NCBI GenBank assembly: GCA_963402885.1
Contig: OY727100.1
Span: 3,100,001-3,164,000 of the forward strand
DNA from: Antedon bifida
Taxonomy: Eukaryota; Echinodermata; Crinoidea; Comatulida; Antedonidae
Length of the DNA: 64,000 nucleotides
Reading direction: 5' to 3'
The notes under the pieces were generated by a model. The model did no database searches. It was not told where the DNA came from and saw nothing but the letters and a program-made list of their open reading frames with translations. Each line of letters opens with the position of its first letter. Position 1 is the first letter of the stretch. The position numbers were made by a program, and so were the translations under genes. Shown here in pieces: positions 46,535 through 58,972 of this stretch.

Positions 46535-48914
46535 TACACCATAACAGTTTTTTGGGGGAAAATCACTATTCCTTTATCAGGGCTAATGAAAGAATTATAA
46601 TTATATATAAATATATATGTAATAATATATTGAATTGATTATAAAAAGATTATGTATTTTATAAAACAAAGTATCATACAGTTTACTCTATTATTAAAAT
46701 AATTATATACTAGATTATATTAATGCAATGCACACCAGTATAAAATAATATATAATATGCACTTTTAAATTTTAATTTTCTCAAGTTAGTTTAGTCAAAG
46801 CACTAGGCTTATTTGCCCCAAAGGTTTGCCAAAAATCTGTGACCGAAATATTATATTTTAAAGTGTTTACCTATATACAGGTTCTACTGTTAAAGAGGAT
46901 GTTTATATTTTAAACTAATGTATATACTCAGAGTTCTGTCAAGTGTTTAGTACTTAATGGTTGGTAATTTACAAATTACTTAAATCATTATTGAATTTGT
47001 GAAAGTTGCCAAAATATAGTTTGGTACTTCAGAAAAATCTTCTGATAACCACACTCCAAGGAAACCAGTGGTCATATTCACCAATCATCCGTTCCCTTAA
47101 ACACTAAGTATTTTATTTAGAGATACATTGTCTTCCTAATTTTTTTTTTTCCCCAATTTTTTTTTTTATATGCCATTTTAATGCCACGTAATTCACTTTG
47201 ACCAAAAACTGGATAAAAAAAAATTATTTACCTGGAAAAAATGTAATTTAAAGCAAAAAATATTTGAATTGTCGGTCTGTCTGTCTGTCTGTTACTTTTG
47301 TCTTTTTATTTTTTTGTTTTACAGAAGTGAATAACTTTATTAAAATTGCAAAATGGCCTATTTAAAGTCTGATTTTATTAATCTTCATTTTTCATGTTTT
47401 TGGGGACAATACATCTTTAAGTGAATAAATATTTAGAATTTAAGTGGTATCTGGGAGTTGTTGGTGGAGGTTTTTTTTGTTCTCAATGTTAAGAGTGTTT
47501 CCCTGAATGGTGAATACCAACACAGAACAGAACCTTTATCACAATCTTTTCTACTACTGTACTTTCTGGCAATTTTGGACCAATGAATGATGGGTGTCTT
47601 AAAGATATGCTGATTATGTCTTCCTAATTGATGATTTATAAAACCTATATATGCTACGTTTTACGATAAATATACTTTGAAATCATGTATCAAAATTTTA
47701 TTATTAATCAGTACTTTTATTTTATTTGTTACAAGCATCTTTCTTTGTTATTACTGTAATCTTGCCAAAATAATTATTGATTTTGTCTTTCAATTTATAT
47801 CATTTATATATACCAATAATTAGTATAGAATTATGTTATAAATTTTAATTAGGTAAAATGTATTAATTAGACAGTAAAGGAATTGCTGTTTTTTTCTCAA
47901 ATAAAATTTGAAAAAAACAGTTGCAATATGCACTAAGAAGAAAAAATAAATAAATAAATTACTTTTATCCGAATTGTTTTGTTTATTATACAGAGATTTT
48001 AAAACTTTACAGCAAATATTATTTTTCTGGCTTTATTGTTATTTTATGCTATACAACATGCTGCAATATTTAATAAATATTATCTAAACTAGGACGCAAA
48101 TGACGAAACACACCTCAAGTAATTTGACCAATCGCAGCATGTGGATCATCCAAAACTATCGCTTGTGATTGGTCAACTCTCTTGAGTTGCGCCTACGGAA
48201 TTGGAACACTTGATCTAAATTTTCTACAAATATTTCTATATTTTTTCTAATGAAAAATCTAGTGGTTAAGAATACAGATGTAATAATAGTGATAGTAAAC
48301 AACGTAAGTGTAAGCCAGCATTGGGACAATTTTGTGTCCGGTGTTTCAGAGCCGGAATTAATTGAGTGACTTATTTCTCAATCTTTTCAGTAATTAATTA
48401 ACAACATTATTGTTTTCTAGAAACCTGCACATAATACACAGTATAGATATAATCATAATATCTCTATGATATAATAAATATATTATTAGATAATACTAGC
48501 AATATGACATGTACAAATGACTATAAATTAATAAATATAATCTAGGAACAATTAAATAAAATTATCAATGAAATTTGGTTTGTTGGGCTACTTTGTTCGT
48601 TTTACTATTATATGTGAAGTCTAAAGTTTCCCTCGTTATCTACACACTGTACGTACGAATCCACGTAGTACACATGCATGCCACGTGGGTATGCACGATA
48701 TTTCAATCTACGCGCGTGACGCGAGATGGCGCTGTTCCAATGTCCTTGGTTACCGGCGGCGCGGTACATGAGACGAGTGTGGTGATGGTGTTGTTAAAAA
48801 TCACGGCACACTGCAAAATTCTTTTCTTTTAAAAACCGAATCTTCGCTCTTCCAGAAAATAATTAAATATACAATTACAATTAGTAAGAAGTGTAAAGCA
48901 ATCACACTTCTACA

Positions 48915-51900
48915 ATGAGTAACTTAGGACGAGAACAGCTCCAAACGATGGGGTTGAATGTAACCGCACAGCTGGACCCGACGATGGATGCGCGGACGGT
49001 GCACTCTGTCAACGTGAACAACAAGAAAGTTCGCGTTGAATATGGCCAACAAACCAGGTAAGATTCCAGCACATTATCTTTATTTTTCAGAATAAATACA
49101 AAAAATATACAGCCATTATCATTATCAATTAGGCTTATTGGGTATATTGCATTCCATAACTCCGAAGTTTTTTAGGACAAATGTATGAAAAATGTTTGCT
49201 TTCCTACTTTTTCTAAAAGTAAAGTACGAATAGATATATAGAATTCCAGCCCTATTGCTGGTTCTGCTGCTGTAAGTTTCCATTCCCTTTCCCCCTCAGG
49301 AAATAAAAAAAACATAATTAAACGCCGATTTGTGGCAATAATTATTTTCATTAATTTAAATTAAATGAAATTGAAATTAATTTCATCAACAGAACAGAAT
49401 AAAAAACAAAATATCAATAATATAATATGACATTGAGAATGACAATTCATTTGTTTTATATATATATTCATTCATTCATCAATGGAAAATTATTTTCATT
49501 TATTGTCATTTTCATATAAAATATAGGCCTACATAGAAATTATGTTTATAATTGTATTATTTTTATAAAATAAAAGGAACTAAACCGACATAGATGCATT
49601 CCTACATATACTGGCTACTGCGAACTGACTGGCAGTGTGAATCCATAATATGAAATACACACAGCTTGATGAGACATCATCATAATGACGATACATCAAC
49701 TCTGTTTGTTATTACATAAGAACCCATTCAGAAATCAATAAAATAATTAGGTCCAAGAAATTGAATTTACCGACATTAGTATTAATCTTGTATATGTTTT
49801 CATTGGAAATGAGTCGCATAAGTCCTGATACATTTACAAACATAATTTGACGAAAGTACCTTTTCTCGATTCTTCGTCATAGAAGATGAGAGAAAATTAA
49901 TCATAAAGCCAGAAGGTCAAACAAATTACACAGTGGAATGAGTGTATAAACTGTAGTACGTTGACAAGATAATTATGTTAATATTTGATGCGAATGATGA
50001 TTTTTAAAGCTCAGGTACAGGCATGAAGTTTAAATAAAATATTTGGTTAATTGTACATAAATCAAATAATGTGTAACATAAATCATGATGAAACAATATG
50101 AATTTTCCTTAAAATGGTCAAATAAAAACTGCTATAAAAAACAGACAGACATTTTTTTTAGTAGCTAGGTAGTTTAACCTAATGTAATAGCATGTCTGGT
50201 GACTCCCTAGAAAGTGAAAAAAGATGGTGGGTATACGGTGGATAATGTTTGCTATAACACGAACATAAACAACTGAAGTTGAATAAAAATACCAAAAACG
50301 TAAAATTCAAGTTGTATTACCTATATTTAGTCATTTTTTACCACACCGTTTTGTTTTCATTGTTTTTTAAAAATGCCTCTCTATTTTACAAGATGTGTGT
50401 ACAAAAGAATACAGATTTTACAGTGTAATTTGAACTATCCCCCACCGATAAAAAGTGTTTATTTTCAACAAGATCGTGTAACACAAATAAAATCTAAAAA
50501 ATGATGAAATATAGGGAAAATTATAGATCGATAATTATTAGAATGTATGATCAATGGAAATGTTTTGCCCGTACCTGGCCTTTAAAAGTAGTAAGTCTTC
50601 ATGAGCCATCTCACATGGCCTACTGATTACTGATTACTAGGCCTAGTGGACCTACTTAAACTTCTAACACAAGTAATGTAATTAATTATTTTGGCCTTCA
50701 GGTTTATCAAAAACGCTCAGTATGTGAGCGAACATGCGTTTCGCCAGGAGGAGAAACAGTTAATTCGACAGATAGAACGTCTGCAAAGAGATAAAGAAAG
50801 CATTCATCACATAGCAGGTCATGGTAGCAGTCATTGCCACCACCCCGAGCAAGAGGAATCAAACAGAATGGTAAGAAGATCCTCTTATAATCTGTACATT
50901 TTATTACACAACAGGGATTTACTGTAATTTGAAGACTGATTTGTTACGGTATACGTTATGCTGACTCTCAGCACAGTACATTCTGAGAAACGCCTAAAGT
51001 TTATCGCAAGGAACGTCATTGCACAATGCATGATGTGAAGGGTTTGGGAGAGCAAACGTCACGATGACGCGTACGTATAAACAGACACTGTGACGTTTGC
51101 TCCTAAACCATTCCCATCATGCGTCGCGCAGCCTATGTGCGATTTAGGCCTATTGTTAACCGATCGCATTTTTGCACAAGATGAGGTAGTACAATTATCA
51201 AAACGACCTTTTCCTACAGAACTTTTGTGCGCGTAATTGAAAATTAGGTAGGCCCTACGCAAGTTAATGTAATTTACTGTACTCATTTACACTTATTTTT
51301 ACAACAGCAAACGTACGCTGTACGCGACGATAACCACCACCCAATGTATGTTACTGTAACTGGACGAGCGAAGAAAGACCCTTCTAAAATCAGTGTACAC
51401 GACGTACATACGACGCATGAACCCCATCATGATTCTAGCCACCACTCTGCTGTACATCAACCCGTAGGCTACGGGCATACCGTCAAAGAATGGGCGAAAG
51501 AGATGGGCATGGAACAAAAGGGTAAAAGGAGGTAAGGACCAACAGTCCACTACAAACCAATTATATTATCTTGTTTCGCATCTTTTTCCTTCAGTCCACT
51601 CCCATCGTATAACTAACAGCATCATCTTGATGATTGAGTTCGAATTGATTCCATCTCCAGCTCTCAGCTCTCTCCACATCGTCATATTGATTAAGTTGAT
51701 TCCATCTCCACTTTCTCCACGTCATCTTCTTGATTAAGTTGATTCCATCTCCACTCTCTCCACATCGTCTTCTTGATTAAGTTGATTCCATCTCCACTCT
51801 CTCCAGATCATCCTCTTGATTGAGTTAATTCCATCTCCAGTCTCTCCACATCTTCTTCTTGATTAAGTTGATTCCATCTCCACTCTCTTCACATCGTCTT

Positions 51901-54900
51901 TTTGATTAAGTTGATTCCATCTCCAGTCTCTCCACATCTTCTTCTTGATTAAGTTGATTCCATCTGCACTCTCTCCACATCGTCTTCTTGATTAAGTTGA
52001 TTCCTTCTCAACTCTCTCCACATCGTCCTCTTGATTGAGTTAATTCCATCTCCAGTCTCTCCACATCTTCTTCTTGATTAAGTTGATTCCTTCTCCACTC
52101 TCTCCACATCGTCTTCTTGATTAAGTTGATTCCATCACCACTCTCTCCACATCGTCTTCTTGTTTAAGTTGATTCCTTCTCCGCTCTCTTCACATCGTCT
52201 TCATGATTAAGTTGATTTCATCTCCACTATACACATCGTCTTCTTGATTAAGTTGATTCCATCTCCACTCTTTCTACATCGTCTTCATGATTAAGTTGAT
52301 TCCATCTCCACTCTCTTCACATCGTCTTCATGATTAAGTTGATTCCATCTCCACTCTCTCCACATCGTCTTCTTGATTAAGTTGATTCCATCTCCACTCT
52401 CTCCACATCATCCTCTTGATTGAGTTAATTCCATCTCCACTCTCTCCACATCGTCTTCATGATTAAGTTGATTCCATCTCCACTCTCTCCACGTCGTCTT
52501 CTTGATTAAGTTAATTCCATCTCCACTCTCTCCACATCGTCTTCTTGATTAAGTTGATTCCATCTCCACTCTTTCTACATCGTCTTCTTGATTAAGTTGA
52601 TTCCATCTCCACTCTCTTCACATCGTCTTCATAATTAAGTTGATTCCATCTCCACTCTCTCCACATCGTCTTCATGATTAAGTTGATTACATCTCCACTC
52701 TCTACACATCATCGTCTTCTTGATTGAGTTATTTCCATCTCCACTCTCTTCACATCGTCTTCATGATTAAGTTGATTCCATCTCCACTCTCTACACGTCA
52801 TCGTCTTCTTGATTAAGTTGATTCCATCTCCACTCTCTCCATATCGTCTTCTTGATTAAGTTGATTCCATCTCCACTCTCTCCACATCTTCTTCTTCTTG
52901 ATTGAGTTGATTCCATCTCCACTCTCTCCACATCGTCTTCTTGATTAAGTTGATTCCATCTCCACTCTCTCCACATCGTCTTCTTGATTAAGTTGATTCC
53001 TTCTCCACTCTCTCCACATCGTCTTCTTGATTAAGTTGATTCCATCACCACTCTCTCCATATCTTCTTCTTGATTAAGTTGATTCCTTCTCCATTCTCCA
53101 CATCGTCTTCATGATTAAGTTGATTCCATCTCCAGTCTTTTCACATCTTCTTCTTGATTAAGTTGATTCCATCTCCACTCTCTTCACATCTTCATCTTAT
53201 TTAAGTTGATTCCATCTCCACTCTCTCCACGTCGTCTTCTTGATTAAGTTGATTCCATCACCACTCTCTACACATCATCGTCTTCCTGATTGAGTTGATT
53301 CCATCTCCACTCTCTTCACATCGTCTTCTTGATTGAGTTGATTCCATCTCCACTCTCTCCACGTCGTCTTCTTGATTAAATTGATTCCATCTCCACTCTT
53401 TCCATATCGTCTTCTTGATTAAGTTGATTCCATCTCCACTCTCTCCACATCGTCTTCTTGATTAAGTTGATTCCATCTCCACTCTCTCCACATCTTCTTC
53501 TTCTTGATTGAGTTGATTCCATCTCCACTCTCTTCACATCGTCTTCTTGATTAAGTTGATTCCATCTCCACTCTCTTCACATTTTCTTCTTGATTAAGTT
53601 GATTCCATCACCACTCTCTCCACATCGTCTTCTTGTTTAAGTTGATTCCATCTCCACTCTCTCCATATTTTTTTTTTTCATTTCATTTATTTCACTATCA
53701 TCATCGCAGCCTTAGCTGAATTACAAAGATATTTACATTTTCTCAATATTAAAATTTGTATAAAAGTATAAAACCAATGATAATTATATATAAAAAAGGA
53801 GGCAATTTACACAAGAAATACAATACAGGAACATTCAACAAGTTTAGCATTAAAATATTAAAATAGAAAAAAAAACACCAAAAAGGACCAATAAGAATTG
53901 CATAGCTGTACTGGGTGATATATAATGATTATTCATTTAGAAGCGAGATAAGGTATGGTATTGCACTTTTTCTATATCTTTCAACTCTGCATTTGGGTTG
54001 TTGATATCGTCTTCTTGATTAAGTTGATTCCATCTCCACTCTCTCCACATCTTCTTCTTGATTAAGTTGATTCTATCTCCACTCTCTCTCCACATCGTCT
54101 TCATGATTAGGTTGATTACATCTCCACTCTCTCCACATCGTCTTCTTGATTAAGTTGATTCTATCTCCACTCTCTCCACATCGTCTTCTTGATTAAGTTG
54201 ATTTCATCACCACTCTCTCCACGTCGTCTTCTTGATTAAGTTGATTCTATCTCCACTCTCTCCATATCGTCTTCTTGATTAAGTTGATTCCATCTCCACT
54301 CTCTCCACATCTTCTTCTTCTTGATTGAGTTGATTCCATCTCCACTCTCTCCACATCGTCTTCTTGATTAAGTTGATTCCATCTCCACTCTCTCCACATC
54401 GTCTTCATGATTAAGTTGATTCCATCTCCACTTTCTCCACATCGTCTTCTTGATTATGTTGATTCCATCTCCCAATCGTCTTCAACATTTACTTCCCTTC
54501 CATCTTTATACGATATATCCTTCCTCTCTCTAATTATGTATTATCATTCTCAGTTTTTGTTTATTATTATATAATTATTTTGTTTTGCTATCCTGCAGTA
54601 GCTTTCATTCCAGGAACGTAGCGACGGACCGCCGGCCATCTCATTCGTACATGGGAGCACACAGAGATTCTTCCACACACCTATACAGTCACCACAGTAG
54701 ACATAACAGCTACCTCCGCCAAGACGCTTCAAGCCACCAAGTCACACATCAACACCAGGCTAGGAAATCGTCTATCTCAAATATATCGAAACAAAATCGT
54801 CGGCCGTCTGACCAATCAGTGACGGAATCAACAAATATGAATGAGCAACGTCGACGCTCGTCTGTCAGAGGCTTTCAAATGGGTACCAAAACGGCTACCA

Positions 54901-56237
54901 GAGCAGACTACAAACCAGAGACTGCCGGCACTGGACATCCAAAAATGAAGAGTGAGCCGTTGTTGTCAGCAGATAAACATGGAAAAACGGATAAAGGAAA
55001 AAATCGACGGAATGTCCAAGACCAAAGCAGTATGTTCTTTGTTTCTTATTATTATTATATTATAACTAAGTGGGTAATGTTTAAGAACTTTTGTCAGGGA
55101 TTAAGAAGGGAGCTGTAGCTTGGTGGTTAACGTGCTTGCCTTCCAATCCCAAGGTTCAGGGTTGTAACTCACGGCTCTTTCAACTCAACTCTAACGTAGC
55201 GGTACCGAATACCAACGTAATATGGCCTACATTTGAGAATGCATAATAGAGCCATAGATCGTTGGTGTGTTTCGCACCGCAATTTATCTCCCTACGGTTG
55301 TTATTATGAAGCAACAATCGTTTTAAAATGGTCTGTGCACAGTAATTATAACAATAAACGTTTGTTAATACACCCCAATTTGTATTCACAATGTCAGTTT
55401 CTTTACAGAATCACCGACAAAGTCAACAGCAGAGCAGAATGATCGCTTAAGTAAAAGTTTGCACCACGTCAAAACAAAACAAGGTTCAAGAGACGATGAC
55501 ACCAACGAACCGCATCATCCACCGGTTGAGGGTGCCAGGCACAGGCGTGGGAGCATCATGCCATCCACAACTGATGGTATTACTATTAGCCTTATCATTA
55601 CATTTTTACGTCAAAAAAAAGGGGAAAAAAAATACTGTAACCTAACCTCCTGTACCGCCCTCTATACTTAGACACAGACTAAACTTTTATTTTTTCTATA
55701 CAGTGACTCGTGCAAACGTTACGCAAAAATATTAGCCCTTGAATTTTACTCGAAAATACACGTGTAGTAAAGCATTTTGTTACAGTTAAATAAAAAAACT
55801 GACAATTTTATTACTGCATATTCATAGGTAGAAATAAATCAAAGTTACACCACCAACAAGGCACGATGCCCAGCTCTGGTCACCATTTACAGCTCTCTCA
55901 CGACACACTCGAAGAAATTCACTCAATGATAGAAAGAGGCCAAGGCCTTCCTTCTTCTCTGGGAACGCTAAGCCGAAAACAACAACAGCGTCTTCTAGCC
56001 CTGCAGATGCAGTCGCAACCAACCCACCACTCAGAACCGACGGACTTCAACGCGTTTGAGACGCTACAGAGTAGATATCTCAGGCTGTCCGATTCAAATG
56101 TTAAAACGCTGATTGAAATCTGCAATGATGAAGGCATCGAAGTTGGTATACACCCGCATATGGATATAGAAGATGTTGGAAAGATTGTATTTGCTGACGA
56201 AGAAGACAAGCCTCAAGAAGAAAACGATAAAGAATAA
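48915..56237 (+). CDS. Uncharacterised protein with a C16orf78-like C-terminus
   Basis: Six exons: 48915-49057, 50702-50870, 51308-51531, 54599-55029, 55409-55576, 55828-56237; 1545 nt, 514 aa, with all GT-AG junctions and phases consistent. Seen: N-terminal MSNLGREQLQTMGLNVTAQL; a charged helical stretch (about 49-85) AFRQEEKQLIRQIERLQRDK; long His/Ser/Arg-rich low-complexity sequence (about 85-420) with RRPSDQS and RRRSSVRGF-type basic-Ser sites; a Gln-rich helix SRKQQQRLLALQMQSQ; and a C-terminal block (about 460-500) YLRLSDSNVKTLIEIC then GIEVGIHPHM. That last block resembles the end of human C16orf78, a testis-enriched protein of unknown role, as I remember it. Function is unknown. An AATAAA signal lies at 56299-56304. 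Intron 3 carries a large minisatellite. Confidence 0.83.
51010..51125. repeat. Foldback element in intron 2
   Basis: The left arm TGCATGATGTGAAGGGTTTG, then GAGCAAACGTCA, is mirrored by TGACGTTTGCTCCTAAACCA, then CCCATCATGCG, with a loop of about 25 bp rich in CG dinucleotides. This is a short imperfect hairpin, possibly a MITE remnant. It is the only copy recognised here. Confidence 0.65.
51623..54475. repeat. 43-bp minisatellite filling intron 3
   Basis: Tandem copies of a 43-bp unit that can be written GTCTTCTTGATTAAGTTGAT followed by TCCATCTCCACTCTCTCCACATC. Roughly 55-60 copies are present once the inserted LINE piece (53668-54003) is removed. Variants such as TTCATGATTAAG, TTGATTGAGTTAATT and ACATCATCGTC recur, showing unequal-crossover spread. 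It lies wholly inside intron 3 of the C16orf78-like gene. The pyrimidine-rich sense strand contains many TTTCT/CTCTC runs. The open frame on the minus strand at 52791-52976 is a repeat artefact. Confidence 0.95.
53668..54003 (-). mobile_element. 5'-truncated LINE 3' end inside the minisatellite
   Basis: Read on the minus strand, the segment starts with a frame encoding CRVERYRKSAIPYLISLLNE and a stop, the shape of the C-terminus of a CR1/L2-type reverse-transcriptase ORF2. It runs through a 3' UTR to ATAGTGAAATAAATGAAATG and a poly-A. The host array reads CTCCATAT on one side and GATATCG on the other, consistent with a short ATAT target duplication. Truncated insertions with a poly-A end are typical of target-primed reverse transcription. 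Confidence 0.8.
55109..55178 (+). mobile_element. tRNA-derived SINE head (second family)
   Basis: GAGCTGTAGCTTGGTGGTTAACGTGC contains an A-box-like stretch and AAGGTTCAGGGTTGTAACTC a B-box-like stretch at tRNA spacing (about 35 bp). The match to a pol III promoter is good, but the body of the SINE is not clear. It lies in intron 4 of the C16orf78-like gene and is unrelated to family S1. Confidence 0.6.
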
Positions 56238-56488
56238 TAATACAATTAAAAAGGTTTAAATTTTCATGTTTATGTTATCAATATTAAACGTTATCAATAA
56301 TAAACGTTATGAATTAACATTAAAACATTGCAGTCAGTGAATACCGATATTGAGTTTATAACGTTTACGCACCTCTCACGACGACTTCATTACACGGCGT
56401 CACAAACAAATACCATTACCCTTAGTACACACGTACGAGCTTACACTTATCTATCACCTAAATAAACGTAATTCATCACGCCTTTTAA

Positions 56489-56640
56489 GCTTGGTTCCCA
56501 CTAGAACGTAACGCAAGGACGTAAACGCAACACAAGCGTGTTGACCAATGACAAGCTACAGTTCGAATAAATCATCGTGATTGGTCAACTAACTTACGTT
56601 GCGTTACGTCCTTTTGCTGCGTCTCTAGTGGGAACCAAGC
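56489..56640. mobile_element. TTAA-type MITE (family B), intact ends
   Basis: GCTTGGTTCCCACTAGAACG at the left and TCTAGTGGGAACCAAGC at the right, with TTAA immediately outside both ends (56485-56488 and 56641-56644). A deleted interior of about 150 bp contains TTGACCAATGACAAGC and its partner GTGATTGGTCAAC. Confidence 0.9.
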
Positions 56641-57269
56641 TTAAGCCTTTGACGTAATAACGTTTGAGCAATCGCTTTATTCATACAAGTACATAATAAT
56701 AAGGTCTTCGCAAGTCAGAAAGTCAACATTTTGAGTTGACCTTATTAATAAAATGAGAATCATCAACGTCTCTTTATTTCAGTCAGTTTCAACGAGCTTC
56801 CTTTCCATAGACAAAGTAGGCTAGCCTGTTGATTGACAACGTCTTGTCAGATTCGTCAACCTGGACTCGATCCAGGTACCTACGTCATACCGATTATTAC
56901 GGTATTATTGCACCCACTTATGAGCCTACTACGATACCTTTTGGTTAAGATTTTTTTTTTGTTTTATTCATGGATTATACATTTATTGAATAAGGATATT
57001 TATTCATAGTACGATAGTTGTCTTTGTTGACAGCTCTTGTTTCTCCTTAGTGCTTTTTTATGTATCACCTGACTGAATATAAATTAAATAAAAACTACAG
57101 TACTAGTGTATTTATAATACCCAGTAATGTTTGACAATAATATTGTCACGTACGCCCTCTATATCAATCAAACCAATTCAAAAGTTCAGACAAAGACACT
57201 TGAAGAAAAGTACTTAACATTGAATTAACATTTGTTTAAATCTGTCTTTCCGAATGATTCAGGTACGGA

Positions 57270-57445
57270 ATTGCTGACGCAACCTACGCAACGAAAGAAA
57301 ATTTCCTTACAATAATTGTGTTTGCCCTCGCGCCTGAGTGAAATCAAACAGCAGCACTGTTGCGTTGTCGGTTCCTACTTGTGATTACGCAATACGGCAC
57401 TTTGCGTCAATACGCCGCTGCGTTGCGTTCTAGTGGGAACCACGC
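57270..57445. mobile_element. TTAA-type MITE (family B), left end decayed
   Basis: GCTGACGCAACCTACGCAACG to TGCGTTGCGTTCTAGTGGGAACCACGC followed by TTAA. The left GGTTCCCAC end is missing or mutated. Confidence 0.75.
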
Positions 57446-57638
57446 TTAAGAGTTGATTCAAAACTTGTGGCCGGTAAAAGAACATAATTCAAAATATCAG
57501 TTGCTGGCATGGCACTAGTTACCACGGAAAGACAGAAGTAAGGATTATGTTGAGTTTGGGTTGTTTGGGTTGGGTTGTTTGAGTTTGGGGAAATTCTTAA
57601 AATAGCCGTGAATACTTTCTGCTTCATCTGCTGGTATG

Positions 57639-58080
57639 CAGTGGCGTAACGCACAAGGCAAATGCCCCTACTTTAGCACTCTTAAAGGGCCCTGCTATCA
57701 TTGTGAAAAGCAGGAGGCTGGAGTGGTACGGACACGTGTCAAGATCCAGTGGGCTGGCCAAGACCATCCTACAGGGTACCGTACCAGGAGGGAGAAGGAG
57801 AGGCAGACAGAGAAAGAGGTGGGAAGACAACATCAAGAATGGACAGGTTTGACCATTGGTGACTCACAACGAGCTATAGAGGACAGAGATTGATGGAGGA
57901 GGATTGTCCAAAAGTCAGCAGTGGTGTCTCAACAACCCTATCAGGGATTAGGAGACTGAACTGAAAGGGCCCTCCAACGCTGGTAGTTGCATTGGACTGC
58001 TGACATGCTTTGGGGCCCCTTATTGAGCTCTGGGGGCCCCTGGGTTTAGCCAATGAGCGCTCATAGCCGTTACGCCACTG
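57639..58080. mobile_element. hAT-like non-autonomous element carrying a LINE ORF2 piece
   Basis: A 442-bp element starting CAGTGGCGTAACG and ending CGTTACGCCACTG. The flanking octamers CTGGTATG (57631-57638) and CTGCTATG (58081-58088) match at seven of eight bases, as expected for an 8-bp hAT target duplication. Inside, on the plus strand at about 57705-57895, one frame reads RRLEWYGHVSRSSGLAKTIL, then GRRRGRQRKRWEDNIKEWTG and SQRAIEDRD. That is the familiar C-terminal part of a non-LTR retrotransposon ORF2. The element therefore contains a retrotransposon fragment, by capture or nested insertion. Confidence 0.78.
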
Positions 58081-58092
58081 CTGCTATGTGAC

Positions 58093-58140
58093 GGTATAAC
58101 CAGGGAAGAATTAAATTACAATAACTCTTCCCTGGTATAA
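58093..58140. repeat. Small hairpin beside the hAT-like element
   Basis: GTATAACCAGGGAAGA and TCTTCCCTGGTATAAC are inverted around a 16-bp A-rich loop. A structure of this size could be a tiny MITE remnant. No flanking duplication was recognised. Confidence 0.6.
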
Positions 58141-58972
58141 CTGTTCATCGTGTTTTTAAGTTTTGACAGGCGTCACTCATCTTATAATCAATGTAACAGC
58201 TTATAAACAATCCAATTCTCCGCACATCATATCCGATTGATACCCCACACTTATTTTTACACGTTCCAAACGTACATCTTCTTTTCGGTACGTTAAGCAT
58301 GATGGGATTGCATGTTTTCCGGTTGAGGACATCAAAGAGGTCAAGCGTCAGGCGCCACACATTGGAGTTTAGTAAATATTGTTCTTGGAAGATGGAGCGA
58401 AAATGTTATCTATGGAAGAATGGTCTGTATTAATAACTTCCTGTTAATCAGTGATTTTCCCTGTCAACTTTTTCGAGCGGAAATGTATTAATTTCGCTCG
58501 AGTTGGCCGTGACAGTTATTTCAAGGTTACTAAATCAAAGATGGTAATCTCGCCCCACCTCTGTACTGCCTGGTTATAGAAAATAACTATAGGATAAGCC
58601 TTTGCTCTTTTGTATTTAACATAATTGCAGACAATGAGTATTGTATCTACTAAACATATCAGTACACATAGCATTGGTTTAGAAGTGTTTTCTTTTGATT
58701 ATGTTGACAACTGAACATTCATTTAGAGTGTGTGTGAGCGGTAAGTCTCAAAGGTGTTTTGACAATCTAAGCTAACTGCGAACCTAAAACAACATTGCGA
58801 TTTATATAGAAAAATAAACAAATATCATTTCCACATTTTTGCGTTGAATATTCAATAATCCTATCATACGGTACGATACGGTATCCAAATATAAATTAAT
58901 CGTAAAGTGAATGTGATACAATATACACATGTAGATTTAGGTCGTGTTCGACAAGGGTCATCCCCTATAATA

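Larger units (their letters stand above)
45534..48914. other. 3' UTR of the Rab gene and intergenic sequence
   Basis: Two overlapping AATAAA signals at 45638-45647, about 105 bp after the stop, are the likely polyadenylation site. The interval holds a short family B MITE (45745-45862) and a pogo-like MITE (46355-46534). The rest is AT-rich, with poly-T runs near 47140-47170 and a short CTGT repeat near 47276-47292. An inverted repeat carrying CCAAT-type words at 48110-48200 (GACCAATCGCAG and TGATTGGTCAAC) precedes the next gene. No further gene was recognised. Confidence 0.55.
56238..57638. other. Intergenic sequence with two family B MITEs
   Basis: Downstream of the C16orf78-like gene. AATAAA signals at 56299 and about 56460 may end its transcripts. 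Two TTAA-type MITEs (56489-56640 and about 57270-57445) are listed separately. Otherwise AT-rich; no gene recognised. Confidence 0.5.

Noticed and set aside
52791..52976. Minus-strand open frame encoding repeats of VERVEMESTQSRRR
   Set aside because: It is a translation of the 43-bp minisatellite (43 is not a multiple of three, so the frame shifts between units). It lies inside an intron.
57636..57893. Plus-strand frame starting MQWRNAQGKCPYF
   Set aside because: Another frame of the same stretch gives the recognisable LINE ORF2 C-terminus, so this frame is an accident within the hAT-like element.
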